From Bacilli bacterium (GTDB taxonomy: Bacteria > Bacillota_I > Bacilli_A > RF39 > UBA660): DNA of 5,710 bases. Below the pieces are notes generated by a model. The model was not told the origin of the DNA, made no database searches, and saw only the letters and a program-made list of their open reading frames with translations. Shown piece after piece: positions 1 to 5,219 of the stretch (within the stretch, counting starts at the first letter, position 1; each line of letters opens with the position of its first letter). Position numbers and translations under genes: made by a program. The stretch covers positions 1 to 5,710 of the forward strand of contig CAADYO010000016.1 in NCBI GenBank assembly GCA_900753325.1, read 5' to 3'.

Positions 1-559
1 AAAGTGGTTTTTCTCTAGCACTTTTCATGTCTTTATCATACCAAAGTTTAGCAAACTTTTCAACATTGATTTCATAATATTTGAAACGATTATCTAATTC
101 TTTTTTATTGTCTTTATCATAAAATGTATAACACGTTATTAATGGATCACTTGGTCTTACTTTATAGTTTAATGATATATGAATAAACTCTGAGACAGTA
201 TCATACGCTTGACTCACTAAAGTCTTTTGACTACAGAAAGAAAAATAAAAATTAATATTTCTTACCTTTGTACTTGCACTATATGATGAATTAAGTTCTA
301 AATTTATTTTTCTTCCCTGTGCTTCCACGAGTAAATCTAATCTTTTACTTCGCTCACTTTTTTGTCTTATCTTTAATTCTACAGGAATAAATTTAATTAT
401 TCTATCTATTTTAATATCTAAGCATTCACTTAAAAGTTCACAAAGTAAGTGTGTTCGATCTTCATTAAACCCCACGAATATGGCTTTAAACATCTTATCA
501 TAATTAAAACCATAAAAGATATCATTTGTTTTATTTTTTTCTATTAATTTACTAGGCAT
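1..559 (-). CDS. Rpn-like PD-(D/E)XK nuclease / transposase-family protein, 3' part outside window
   Basis: Translating the minus strand from the ATG at 559 gives 186 uninterrupted codons running off the left edge, so the C-terminus is missing. An AAGGGAG ribosome binding site (573-567) lies 7 bases before the ATG. The protein begins MPSKLIEKNKTND and shows the layout of the PD-(D/E)XK family transposases related to the recombination-promoting nucleases RpnA-E. A DKMFKAIF-type N-terminal motif (residues 21-28) is followed by the catalytic stretch: Asp75 in RLDLL, then Glu88 and Asn90 in NLELN. A helical segment follows with QAYD (117-120), where relatives have a conserved Tyr after the nuclease core. 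Family members are usually about 280-310 residues, so roughly a third is missing. Members nick or cut DNA and are often mobile or multicopy; whether this copy is active is unknown. Asn90 replaces the more usual Gln of ExQ. Family assignment is fairly secure and function is inferred. Confidence 0.75.
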   Translation of the reverse strand, partial: MPSKLIEKNKTNDIFYGFNYDKMFKAIFVGFNEDRTHLLCELLSECLDIKIDRIIKFIPVELKIRQKSERSKRLDLLVEAQGRKINLELNSSYSASTKVRNINFYFSFCSQKTLVSQAYDTVSEFIHISLNYKVRPSDPLITCYTFYDKDNKKELDNRFKYYEINVEKFAKLWYDKDMKSAREKPL

Positions 560-585
560 AAAATTTCTCCCTTCGATAAGTTTAT

Positions 586-615
586 ATCTTAAGGCAAAAG
601 TACCAAAAAATACAA
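586..615 (-). promoter_or_regulatory. Weak candidate sigma-A promoter for the Rpn-like gene
   Basis: On the minus strand TTGTAT (615-610) and TAAGAT (591-586) are separated by 18 bases, about 27 bases before the start codon at 559. Both hexamers are only partial matches and the region is AT-rich, so a chance match is possible. A promoter is expected in this gap because a strong terminator for the upstream operon lies just before it. Confidence 0.3.
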
Positions 616-694
616 GAAAAATCGTCCGTCAAAAATCGACATAAATCGGGAAATTTACACAGTTTCGTCTTATTTTTAGGGAAATTCAAAATTT

Positions 695-723
695 AAAAAA
701 AGTTACTATTTTTATTAGTAACT
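695..723 (-). terminator. Intrinsic terminator of the spoIIAA-sigF-spoVA operon
   Basis: On the minus strand an 8-bp perfect stem, AGTTACTA (723-716) with TAGTAACT (708-701), encloses a 7-base loop and is followed directly by a run of six more T (700-695). The stem begins at the last base of the spoVAE stop codon. This is a standard Rho-independent terminator shape and it closes the five-gene sporulation operon. Confidence 0.85.
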
Positions 724-1073
724 CAATTTTTAGGTTTAAAAATAACTGAAACAAGAAAAGCAATCACAATAGCTCCAGTTATTACCCCCGAAGATTTACA
801 TAACATATTACCAAAAATACCCAAGAATCCTTCTTCTATATATCCTTGCCAAGCAGAACTATATAATGCATGTCCAAAATTAGAAATAAGAATTGTTGCT
901 CCAGCTCCAAATTTAGAAATCAATCTGTCATAACAACCTAAAAATGACAAAAAAGAACCCACAACTGTATAAATACTAGTTATATGACCGGGTGTTAATT
1001 TAGTATTATCTAAAATAATTTGAGCTAAAGCACACATAAAACCTGCAAACAAAAATGCCATTAAGAAATTCAT
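723..1073 (-). CDS. spoVAE: SpoVAE stage V sporulation membrane protein (SpoVAEb type)
   Basis: This 116-residue hydrophobic protein belongs to the SpoVAEb family, a subunit of the inner spore membrane channel that moves dipicolinic acid (DPA) into the forespore and releases it in germination. Membrane segments are visible at about residues 2-20, 32-47 and 95-113. The middle carries the family signature GAGATILISNFGHAL (56-70) followed by a helix rich in small and aromatic residues. The length is normal for the family. The start is well supported: GGAGG (1085-1081) sits 7 bases before the ATG at 1073, and the start overlaps the spoVAD stop by one base (TAATG), so translation is probably coupled. 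It is the last gene of the operon. Its fold is related to that of SpoVAC encoded two genes earlier. In Bacillus the spoVA genes are read by sigma-G in the forespore. Confidence 0.9.
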   Translation of the reverse strand: MNFLMAFLFAGFMCALAQIILDNTKLTPGHITSIYTVVGSFLSFLGCYDRLISKFGAGATILISNFGHALYSSAWQGYIEEGFLGIFGNMLCKSSGVITGAIVIAFLVSVIFKPKN

Positions 1074-2038
1074 TATTCCACCTCCAAACTTATAGCATGA
1101 GCAATTGATGGAATCGTTCCGTGTTGGTTAACTGTAGTTGGACTATGTAAAGCCCCAGTTGCTACCAAAAGTATTTTTTTATACTTCTTATTAAGTAATA
1201 TTTTATTAAACAAAACAATTGGCAAACAAGCTGGTCCACTACCTCCGGCATATGTATTTTGACTATCTAAATATAATTCACAACCTGCATCTAAATATTT
1301 TTTTAACTTTATATTATATACAGTCTCTAAATAGTCTTTTAATATTTCACTACCAACACAACCTAAATCACCAGTTAGAACTAAATCATAATAACTTGCA
1401 TCCCTTTTTAAACTAGCAAAATGAGTTGCAATTGTACTTGCTGCCGCCGGAGCCATTGCTGCCCCTAAGTTATTAGCATCACTTACTCCTAAATCTACAG
1501 GCACCCCAATTGTGGCACTTTCGATTCTTATATTACTAGGTTTCTTACTTAATAATGTTGAAACCGCTCCCGTTGATGTAAATGTTGATGTATGAGCCCT
1601 CGGAGCTCCATATTCAACTGGATATCTAAATTGTCTTTCTGCCGTTAAATTATGACTACTAGTAATACCAACAACTTTTTTAAATTTACCACCATCTATC
1701 ATACTTGATGCAACAATTAAGCCTTCTACAAACGTAGCACAAGCGGAATAAAGCCCCAAAAAAGGAATATTATAATTTTTAGCACTATAATTGCTTATAG
1801 CAATTTGGTTAGTTAAATCTCCTCCTACAAGCAAATCAATATCACTAATATTTAAATTATTTTTACCAATAATATTATCAATCACTATTTGTTGCATTTT
1901 TACCTCAGCCTGTTCAAAAGTTTTTTCTCCAATATAATAATCATCCATAACCATATCCAATCTTTTCAAATGACTATTTTTTTCTAATGGCCCCACAATT
2001 GTATAATAATCATTTAAATAAACATTTTTAAATTTCAT
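1073..2038 (-). CDS. spoVAD: SpoVAD stage V sporulation protein, thiolase-fold DPA-binding subunit
   Basis: This 321-residue protein is a clear SpoVAD, the soluble thiolase-like protein that binds DPA and works with SpoVAC and SpoVAE in DPA transport. Family blocks, numbered from ATG 2038, include AGDL-like GGDLTNQ (72-78), LYSACAT with Cys100 at the position of the thiolase nucleophile, SHNLTAERQFRYP (128-140), AMAPAAA (194-200), TGDLGCVGS (222-230), AGGSG (264-268), ATGAL (293-297) and SIAHA (311-315). Bacillus SpoVAD is about 338 residues, so this is nearly full length, slightly short at the N-terminus. A GTG at 2047 would add MAS, but ATG 2038 is preferred because GGTGG lies 5 bases before it. 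The start follows the spoVAC stop after one base, and the stop overlaps the spoVAE start by one base. Confidence 0.95.
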   Translation of the reverse strand: MKFKNVYLNDYYTIVGPLEKNSHLKRLDMVMDDYYIGEKTFEQAEVKMQQIVIDNIIGKNNLNISDIDLLVGGDLTNQIAISNYSAKNYNIPFLGLYSACATFVEGLIVASSMIDGGKFKKVVGITSSHNLTAERQFRYPVEYGAPRAHTSTFTSTGAVSTLLSKKPSNIRIESATIGVPVDLGVSDANNLGAAMAPAAASTIATHFASLKRDASYYDLVLTGDLGCVGSEILKDYLETVYNIKLKKYLDAGCELYLDSQNTYAGGSGPACLPIVLFNKILLNKKYKKILLVATGALHSPTTVNQHGTIPSIAHAISLEVE

Positions 2039-2048
2039 ACTAGCCACC
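2039..2048 (-). promoter_or_regulatory. Ribosome binding site deciding the spoVAD start
   Basis: GGTGG (2048-2044) lies inside the last codons of spoVAC, 5 bases before ATG 2038. This favours ATG 2038 over the in-frame GTG at 2047, which overlaps the site itself. Confidence 0.65.
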
Positions 2049-2477
2049 CAAAATCAACCTCACAATCACTAAAATAAAAGCTGAAATAATTCCATATAAA
2101 ATTACTGAACCTGCAAGTTTAAAGAAATTAGATCCAAGACCTGTAATTAAACCATCTTTTTTATACTCTAAAGCACTTGATGCTACACTATGAGCAAATC
2201 CAGAGGTAGGAATAATAAGTCCGCATTTACAAACACTTACCCAGTTATCAAAAAATCCTAAAGCTGTAAATAAACTTGATAAGAAAATAACCACTAAAGC
2301 TGTAATAAGACCTGCCTCAACACTTGATACTGCAAAACAATGCATAAAAATATAAATCATAACTTCAGCAAATAACCCCATTAATCCTCCCACTAAAAAA
2401 GCTACTCCAACATTTCTTAATTTTGGTTCCTTCGGAGTATGCTTCTTAACTAATTTTTTATAGTCTTCTTTATTCAT
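2040..2477 (-). CDS. spoVAC: SpoVAC stage V sporulation membrane protein
   Basis: This 145-residue protein, counted from ATG 2477, matches SpoVAC, the membrane subunit shown in Bacillus to behave as a mechanosensitive channel releasing DPA during germination. It has the typical soluble N-terminus NKEDYKKLVKKHTPKEP, then hydrophobic segments near residues 22-48, 52-74 and 120-143. The conserved block IPTSGFAHSVASSALEYKK (89-107) is followed by GLGSNFFKLAGSV. The length is close to the usual ~150. An ATG at 2489 would add MVNV, but it has no ribosome binding site, while ATG 2477 has GGTGA 5 bases upstream and begins where relatives begin. It lies 34 bases after sigF; spoVAA and spoVAB, which sit in this gap in Bacillus, are absent. 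A possible sigma-G promoter occupies the same gap. Confidence 0.92.
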   Translation of the reverse strand: MNKEDYKKLVKKHTPKEPKLRNVGVAFLVGGLMGLFAEVMIYIFMHCFAVSSVEAGLITALVVIFLSSLFTALGFFDNWVSVCKCGLIIPTSGFAHSVASSALEYKKDGLITGLGSNFFKLAGSVILYGIISAFILVIVRLILGG

Positions 2478-2487
2478 TACATTCACC
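2478..2487 (-). promoter_or_regulatory. Ribosome binding site deciding the spoVAC start
   Basis: GGTGA (2487-2483), which matches the 3' half of the AGGAGGTGA consensus, lies 5 bases before ATG 2477. No purine-rich site precedes the other ATG at 2489. Confidence 0.5.
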
Positions 2488-2492
2488 ATTAT

Positions 2493-2521
2493 TATTATGA
2501 ATTAAATTTTTTTACATATAC
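2493..2521 (-). promoter_or_regulatory. Candidate forespore (sigma-G type) promoter before spoVAC
   Basis: On the minus strand GTATA (2521-2517) fits the Bacillus sigma-G -35 pattern GHATR, and CATAATA (2499-2493) fits the -10 pattern CATWHTA. The spacing is 17 bases against the usual 18. The -35 overlaps the end of sigF. Bacillus spoVA is sigma-G controlled, so a forespore promoter here would make sense. Against it, the region is very AT-rich and the predicted RNA start (about 2486) leaves a leader of only about 9 bases. Confidence 0.35.
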
Positions 2522-3153
2522 ATAAAGTCTCTCATTTTACTTAAACTTCTTTTTTCATATCTTGATACCATTACTTGTGTTATACCCAACTTTCTTGCTG
2601 TTTCACTTTGCGTTAAATCTTCATAATAACGACTTTTAATAATATCTTTTTCCAAATTATCCAATGAATTTATACTATCATTTAATATAATTCTATCATC
2701 TTCACTTACATCTTCATTACAAGCTATTACTTCATGTAAATCTCTTCTTTCATCACATTCTTCATCCATCGAAACAAAAGTATTTGCATACATCATTACT
2801 TGTTCTAAATTTTTTAAATCCATTTCTAAATATTGTGCTAATTCTTTATTGGATGGTTCTCTCATTATTTCTTGTGATAATCTCATTCTACCGTTTTCTA
2901 TCATTTTTAAAAGTCTATTTATATCTTTATTTAATTTAATTTCTTTATTATTAGCTAACATATACATTTCTCCAAAAATATAGTTATAAGCATATGTACT
3001 AAATTTAGTTATTCCATCATTTTTATAATTTTGATATGCTTTAATAACCCCAAGAACCCCAGCTTGATACAAATCATTTTTATCTACTCCATAAAAATTC
3101 TTAGCTATTTTCCATATTAATCTAGCACTGGATTTAATTATTTCTTCTAACAT
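2512..3153 (-). CDS. sigF: Sporulation RNA polymerase sigma factor, sigma-F (SpoIIAC)
   Basis: This 213-residue protein is a sigma-70 family factor of the SigB/SigF/SigG subfamily. Sigma-2 spans about residues 8-70 (DLYQAGVLGVIKA at 27-39, then FSTYAYNYIFGEM). Sigma-3 covers about 74-130 and includes REPSNKELAQYLEM. Region 4 covers about 160-210, with the DNA-binding helix-turn-helix at LTQSETARKLGITQVMVSRYE (180-200). Its place between a SpoIIAA-like gene and the spoVA genes identifies it as sigma-F, the first forespore sigma factor. Bacillus SigF is about 255 residues; this one starts at the sigma-2 core and lacks about 39 N-terminal residues. The start is firm: GGAGG (3165-3161) lies 7 bases before ATG 3153, which overlaps the upstream stop by one base (TAATG). 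No spoIIAB lies upstream, so its usual anti-sigma factor is not encoded here. SigG is a less likely alternative. Confidence 0.85.
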   Translation of the reverse strand: MLEEIIKSSARLIWKIAKNFYGVDKNDLYQAGVLGVIKAYQNYKNDGITKFSTYAYNYIFGEMYMLANNKEIKLNKDINRLLKMIENGRMRLSQEIMREPSNKELAQYLEMDLKNLEQVMMYANTFVSMDEECDERRDLHEVIACNEDVSEDDRIILNDSINSLDNLEKDIIKSRYYEDLTQSETARKLGITQVMVSRYEKRSLSKMRDFMYM

Positions 3154-3488
3154 TACATAGCCTCCATTTCTATAAATGCATCTATTTCACTTTTCACCTT
3201 AGACAGTTTTAAATACTTACACAAATATTCTTGTGCCCCGTGTACACCACATACTTTAATAACCCCCTTATTACATTTTATATAATATTTGCTATTAATT
3301 AAGGCATCTATTCCCGAATTATCTATCATTTCTAAATCTTCAAAATTATAAACCAAATATTTAATTTCATGTTTTTTAATAACTGGATTTAAATAATTAT
3401 TTATTTTATAACTATTTTTGCGATTCAATATTCCTTTAAGTCTTGCAAACAATATACCATTTTTATACTCTAGCTCTAACTTAAACAT
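3153..3488 (-). CDS. spoIIAA: SpoIIAA-like STAS-domain anti-sigma factor antagonist
   Basis: This 111-residue protein is a single STAS domain, close in length to SpoIIAA (117). Family features include a beta-strand start (FKLELEYKNGILFARLKG), KYLVYNFEDLEMIDNSGID around residues 43-61, and a C-terminal helix region after KVCGV. In Bacillus, SpoIIAA frees sigma-F by binding the kinase and anti-sigma factor SpoIIAB, and SpoIIAB inactivates it by phosphorylating Ser58 in the motif DSSG. Here the aligned motif is D56-N57-S58-G59, so the phosphorylated Ser position is Asn and only the second Ser remains. It is first in the operon, with AAGGAG (3503-3498) 9 bases before ATG 3488 and a Spo0A box 56 bases upstream. 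The next gene is sigF with no spoIIAB between, so its binding partner is unclear. The fold is secure; the name rests on fold and context. Confidence 0.82.
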   Translation of the reverse strand: MFKLELEYKNGILFARLKGILNRKNSYKINNYLNPVIKKHEIKYLVYNFEDLEMIDNSGIDALINSKYYIKCNKGVIKVCGVHGAQEYLCKYLKLSKVKSEIDAFIEMEAM

Positions 3489-3510
3489 ATTATTCTTCTC
3501 CTTACATATT

Positions 3511-3539
3511 AGTTTAGAAAAAAATATTTAAACTTTAAA
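3511..3539 (-). promoter_or_regulatory. Weak candidate sigma-A promoter for spoIIAA-sigF
   Basis: On the minus strand TTTAAA and TAAACT, 17 bases apart, lie between the Spo0A box and the ribosome binding site. Both are imperfect. I did not find a convincing sigma-H promoter (RNAGGAWWW with RNNGAATWW), which is what drives the Bacillus spoIIA operon. Confidence 0.25.
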
Positions 3540-3543
3540 CAAC

Positions 3544-3550
3544 TTCGACA
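3544..3550 (-). promoter_or_regulatory. Spo0A binding box (0A box) upstream of spoIIAA
   Basis: The minus strand carries TTTTGTCGAAG, containing a perfect TGTCGAA 0A-box core at 3550-3544. It lies 56 bases before the spoIIAA start codon, where the master sporulation regulator Spo0A activates the spoIIA operon in Bacillus. It is the only perfect core found in a non-coding stretch of the window. Confidence 0.6.
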
Positions 3551-3570
3551 AAAGAAGCCAAAATCCCCAT

Positions 3571-3602
3571 TATAAAAAGTGTCAAATTTGACACTTTGTT
3601 TT
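3571..3602 (-). terminator. Intrinsic terminator of the LCP gene, a 22-bp perfect palindrome
   Basis: AAAGTGTCAAA (3576-3586) and TTTGACACTTT (3587-3597) form a perfect 22-base palindrome just after the LCP stop codon. On the minus strand the stem is followed by TTATAATG, giving five consecutive T in all at the stem base and beyond. It separates the LCP gene from the sporulation operon. As RNA the innermost bases would form the loop. Because it is fully symmetric and near the 0A box, a DNA-binding operator is an alternative reading. Confidence 0.65.
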
Positions 3603-3607
3603 ACACA

Positions 3608-5038
3608 TTAATTTTCATCTAATATTCTTTTTATATTATTTTTAGCATTTAAAACAGTTTTTTCATCAGGTTTCATAACATATAATTTTGTTTTCTTATA
3701 ACTATAAACATAATCCATTGCATCAGATCCATTAACACTAATTGATTTTATATTCCATAACCTTCCATCATTTAATTGCATTTTTATTAGATTAGTAATT
3801 TCATCATCACTTATATTTGTAATAAATTTTCCTTTTAGGGCTTTTAAAATATCTACATAATTAGTTATTATCTTCGGAGACATAGCTTTATTTATTAAAG
3901 AGGTAAGAACTAACTGTTGATTTTCTCCTCTTACTCTATCTCCTTCTTTAAAAGATTTTCTTTCTCTAGCAAAAGATAATGCTTTCTTACCATCTAAAAC
4001 ATTGGCTCCTTTTACATAAGAATAACCATCATTAGATACAAAATTATAATTAGAATTAACAGTAATACCATCTAGGGCATCCACAATATCCACTAAAGAT
4101 GTAAAATTAACTTTAATATAGTAGTTAATCTTTGTATCTAATAAATCTTCAATAGTCTTAATACTTTCATTTACTCCATAAATACCTGCATGAGTAATTT
4201 TATCATATTCTTTAAAAGTATGAAGTTTAACATAATAATCTCTAGGTATATTTGTTAATAATATTTCCTTTTTAATTGGATTAACACTCATAAGAATATT
4301 TACATCACTTCTAGATACTTTATTTATACTTCCATATGTATCAATTCCAGATATATAGACATTAAATGGTTTATTTGTAACATCTACAGATTTACCAATA
4401 TCTTCATTTTTAATTTCAACCTTTATTGCATCAAGTTTTCTAATACTATTATATAAATCATCATTTGCTTCTTTTAATATTTCCAATTGAGCATCTTCTA
4501 AAATAATTGCATCAATACTTTTTTCTTCTAAACTTGTTAATAGCTCGCTTGAGTCATTTAAAATTTTGCTTTCAAAAGAAATATTTTTATTTAATTTATC
4601 AATTGCTTTTTCTAATCCTTCATATTTACTTTTATCTAAATGTCCAATTACTTTGTTATTTAAATCCTTTATTCTTTTATAATTACTTGTTTTTAAAACT
4701 ATAATATTATAATTCTCACTTTTATACTCATTAAAACCAAATTGTTTAAAAAAGTCCATTGTATTTAAACTATAATTAATTCCAAAAACCATCGCCACAA
4801 TCAATAATAATGAAAATAATCCCCCAATTAAATTTTTAACTTTACCATTACTTAATAATAACAACGAAACAATTAAATCAATTATTACTACAACAGCTAC
4901 AAACACACCAAAATATTCCATAGGTAATACATTTATAAAATAAATTAAACCACTAAACAAGATACTTAATATTATTAAAAGTATTACCAAATATTTTTTA
5001 AAACTTAAAACTTTTTTATTACCACTTTTCTTACTCAT
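3608..5038 (-). CDS. LytR-CpsA-Psr (LCP) family cell-wall protein with N-terminal membrane and solute-binding-like modules
   Basis: This 476-residue protein, from ATG 5038, belongs to the LCP family, whose members attach teichoic acids or other glycopolymers to peptidoglycan outside the membrane. Three membrane segments are visible at about residues 16-35, 43-62 and 70-87. A module at about 110-217 (YNIIVLKTSNYKRIKDLNNKV, then KSIDAIILED) resembles a periplasmic solute-binding domain. The LCP domain covers about 224-385. Key residues are Asp233 (ISGIDTYG), Arg243 (SRSD), Arg266-Asp267 (NIPRDYY), FARERK (357-362), Arg368 and Arg370, and Gln374-Gln375 (GDRVRGENQQ). Typical LCP proteins have one membrane segment and no solute-binding module. 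A TTG at 5062 would lengthen the protein by 8 residues, but it lies upstream of the -10 box, and ATG 5038 has GAGG 5 bases before it. The gene appears monocistronic, with its own promoter and terminator. The polymer it transfers is unknown. Confidence 0.88.
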   Translation of the reverse strand: MSKKSGNKKVLSFKKYLVILLIILSILFSGLIYFINVLPMEYFGVFVAVVVIIDLIVSLLLLSNGKVKNLIGGLFSLLLIVAMVFGINYSLNTMDFFKQFGFNEYKSENYNIIVLKTSNYKRIKDLNNKVIGHLDKSKYEGLEKAIDKLNKNISFESKILNDSSELLTSLEEKSIDAIILEDAQLEILKEANDDLYNSIRKLDAIKVEIKNEDIGKSVDVTNKPFNVYISGIDTYGSINKVSRSDVNILMSVNPIKKEILLTNIPRDYYVKLHTFKEYDKITHAGIYGVNESIKTIEDLLDTKINYYIKVNFTSLVDIVDALDGITVNSNYNFVSNDGYSYVKGANVLDGKKALSFARERKSFKEGDRVRGENQQLVLTSLINKAMSPKIITNYVDILKALKGKFITNISDDEITNLIKMQLNDGRLWNIKSISVNGSDAMDYVYSYKKTKLYVMKPDEKTVLNAKNNIKRILDEN

Positions 5039-5047
5039 AACTACCTC
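5039..5047 (-). promoter_or_regulatory. Ribosome binding site deciding the LCP gene start
   Basis: GAGG (5047-5044) lies 5 bases before ATG 5038 and supports that start over the in-frame TTG at 5062, which has no such site. Confidence 0.7.
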
Positions 5048-5053
5048 GTTATA

Positions 5054-5082
5054 AGTATACAAATTTTAATAATAAAATGCAA
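5054..5082 (-). promoter_or_regulatory. Sigma-A promoter of the LCP gene
   Basis: On the minus strand TTGCAT (5082-5077) and TATACT (5059-5054) are exactly 17 bases apart; they differ from the consensus hexamers by two bases and one base. The predicted RNA start near 5047 gives a leader of about 9-10 bases that begins at the ribosome binding site. It is the best housekeeping promoter in the window. Confidence 0.65.
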
Positions 5083-5147
5083 TAGAAAAAGATATATCAA
5101 CTTCTATAAAATATGTGAAAAGAAAAAGTTTGTAAAATTAAAGAACC

Positions 5148-5172
5148 AGAATTCAGAAGCAAGTAGAATTCT
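5148..5172. repeat. Inverted repeat between the surface-protein gene and the LCP gene
   Basis: AGAATTC (5148-5154) and GAATTCT (5166-5172) form a 7-bp inverted repeat around an 11-base loop. Read on the minus strand it follows the surface-protein stop by about 50 bases and is trailed by GGTTCTTTAATTTT, so it may act as a weak terminator for that gene. The T tract is interrupted, so this is not firm. It may instead be part of the DGR-related downstream structure. Confidence 0.4.
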
Positions 5173-5181
5173 ATGGCGCGG

Positions 5182-5197
5182 GGTGGATACTCCCACC
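5182..5197 (-). repeat. GC-rich hairpin just downstream of the variable surface-protein gene
   Basis: On the minus strand GGTGGG (5197-5192) and TCCACC (5187-5182) form five Watson-Crick pairs plus one G-T pair around the 4-base loop AGTA. The flanking bases (about 5173-5205) are also unusually GC-rich for this genome. No T run follows, so a simple terminator is unlikely. Known DGR variable repeats are followed by a short DNA hairpin that helps template switching, and its position 23 bases after the stop codon suits that role. Confidence 0.5.
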
Positions 5198-5219
5198 AGC
5201 CACGCTAACCAAAGGTTTA

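Noticed and set aside
635..641. Possible Spo0A box before the Rpn-like gene
   Set aside because: TGTCGAT on the minus strand differs from the core by one base in AT-rich sequence, and no sporulation role is expected for that gene.
617..648. Three copies of an (AA)AAATCG motif, possible iteron or operator
   Set aside because: Spacing is uneven (14 and 11 bases), the third copy is shorter, and A runs are common here; nothing else suggests an origin.
1219..1416. 65-codon plus-strand open frame
   Set aside because: It lies wholly inside spoVAD on the other strand, has a low-complexity Asn/Leu/His composition and no ribosome binding site.
4507..4704. 65-codon plus-strand open frame
   Set aside because: It is a shadow of the LCP gene in AT-rich sequence, with no matching family and no start signals.
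5039..5062. TTG start for the LCP gene at 5062
   Set aside because: It would lie upstream of the -10 box, has no ribosome binding site, and ATG 5038 has a good one.
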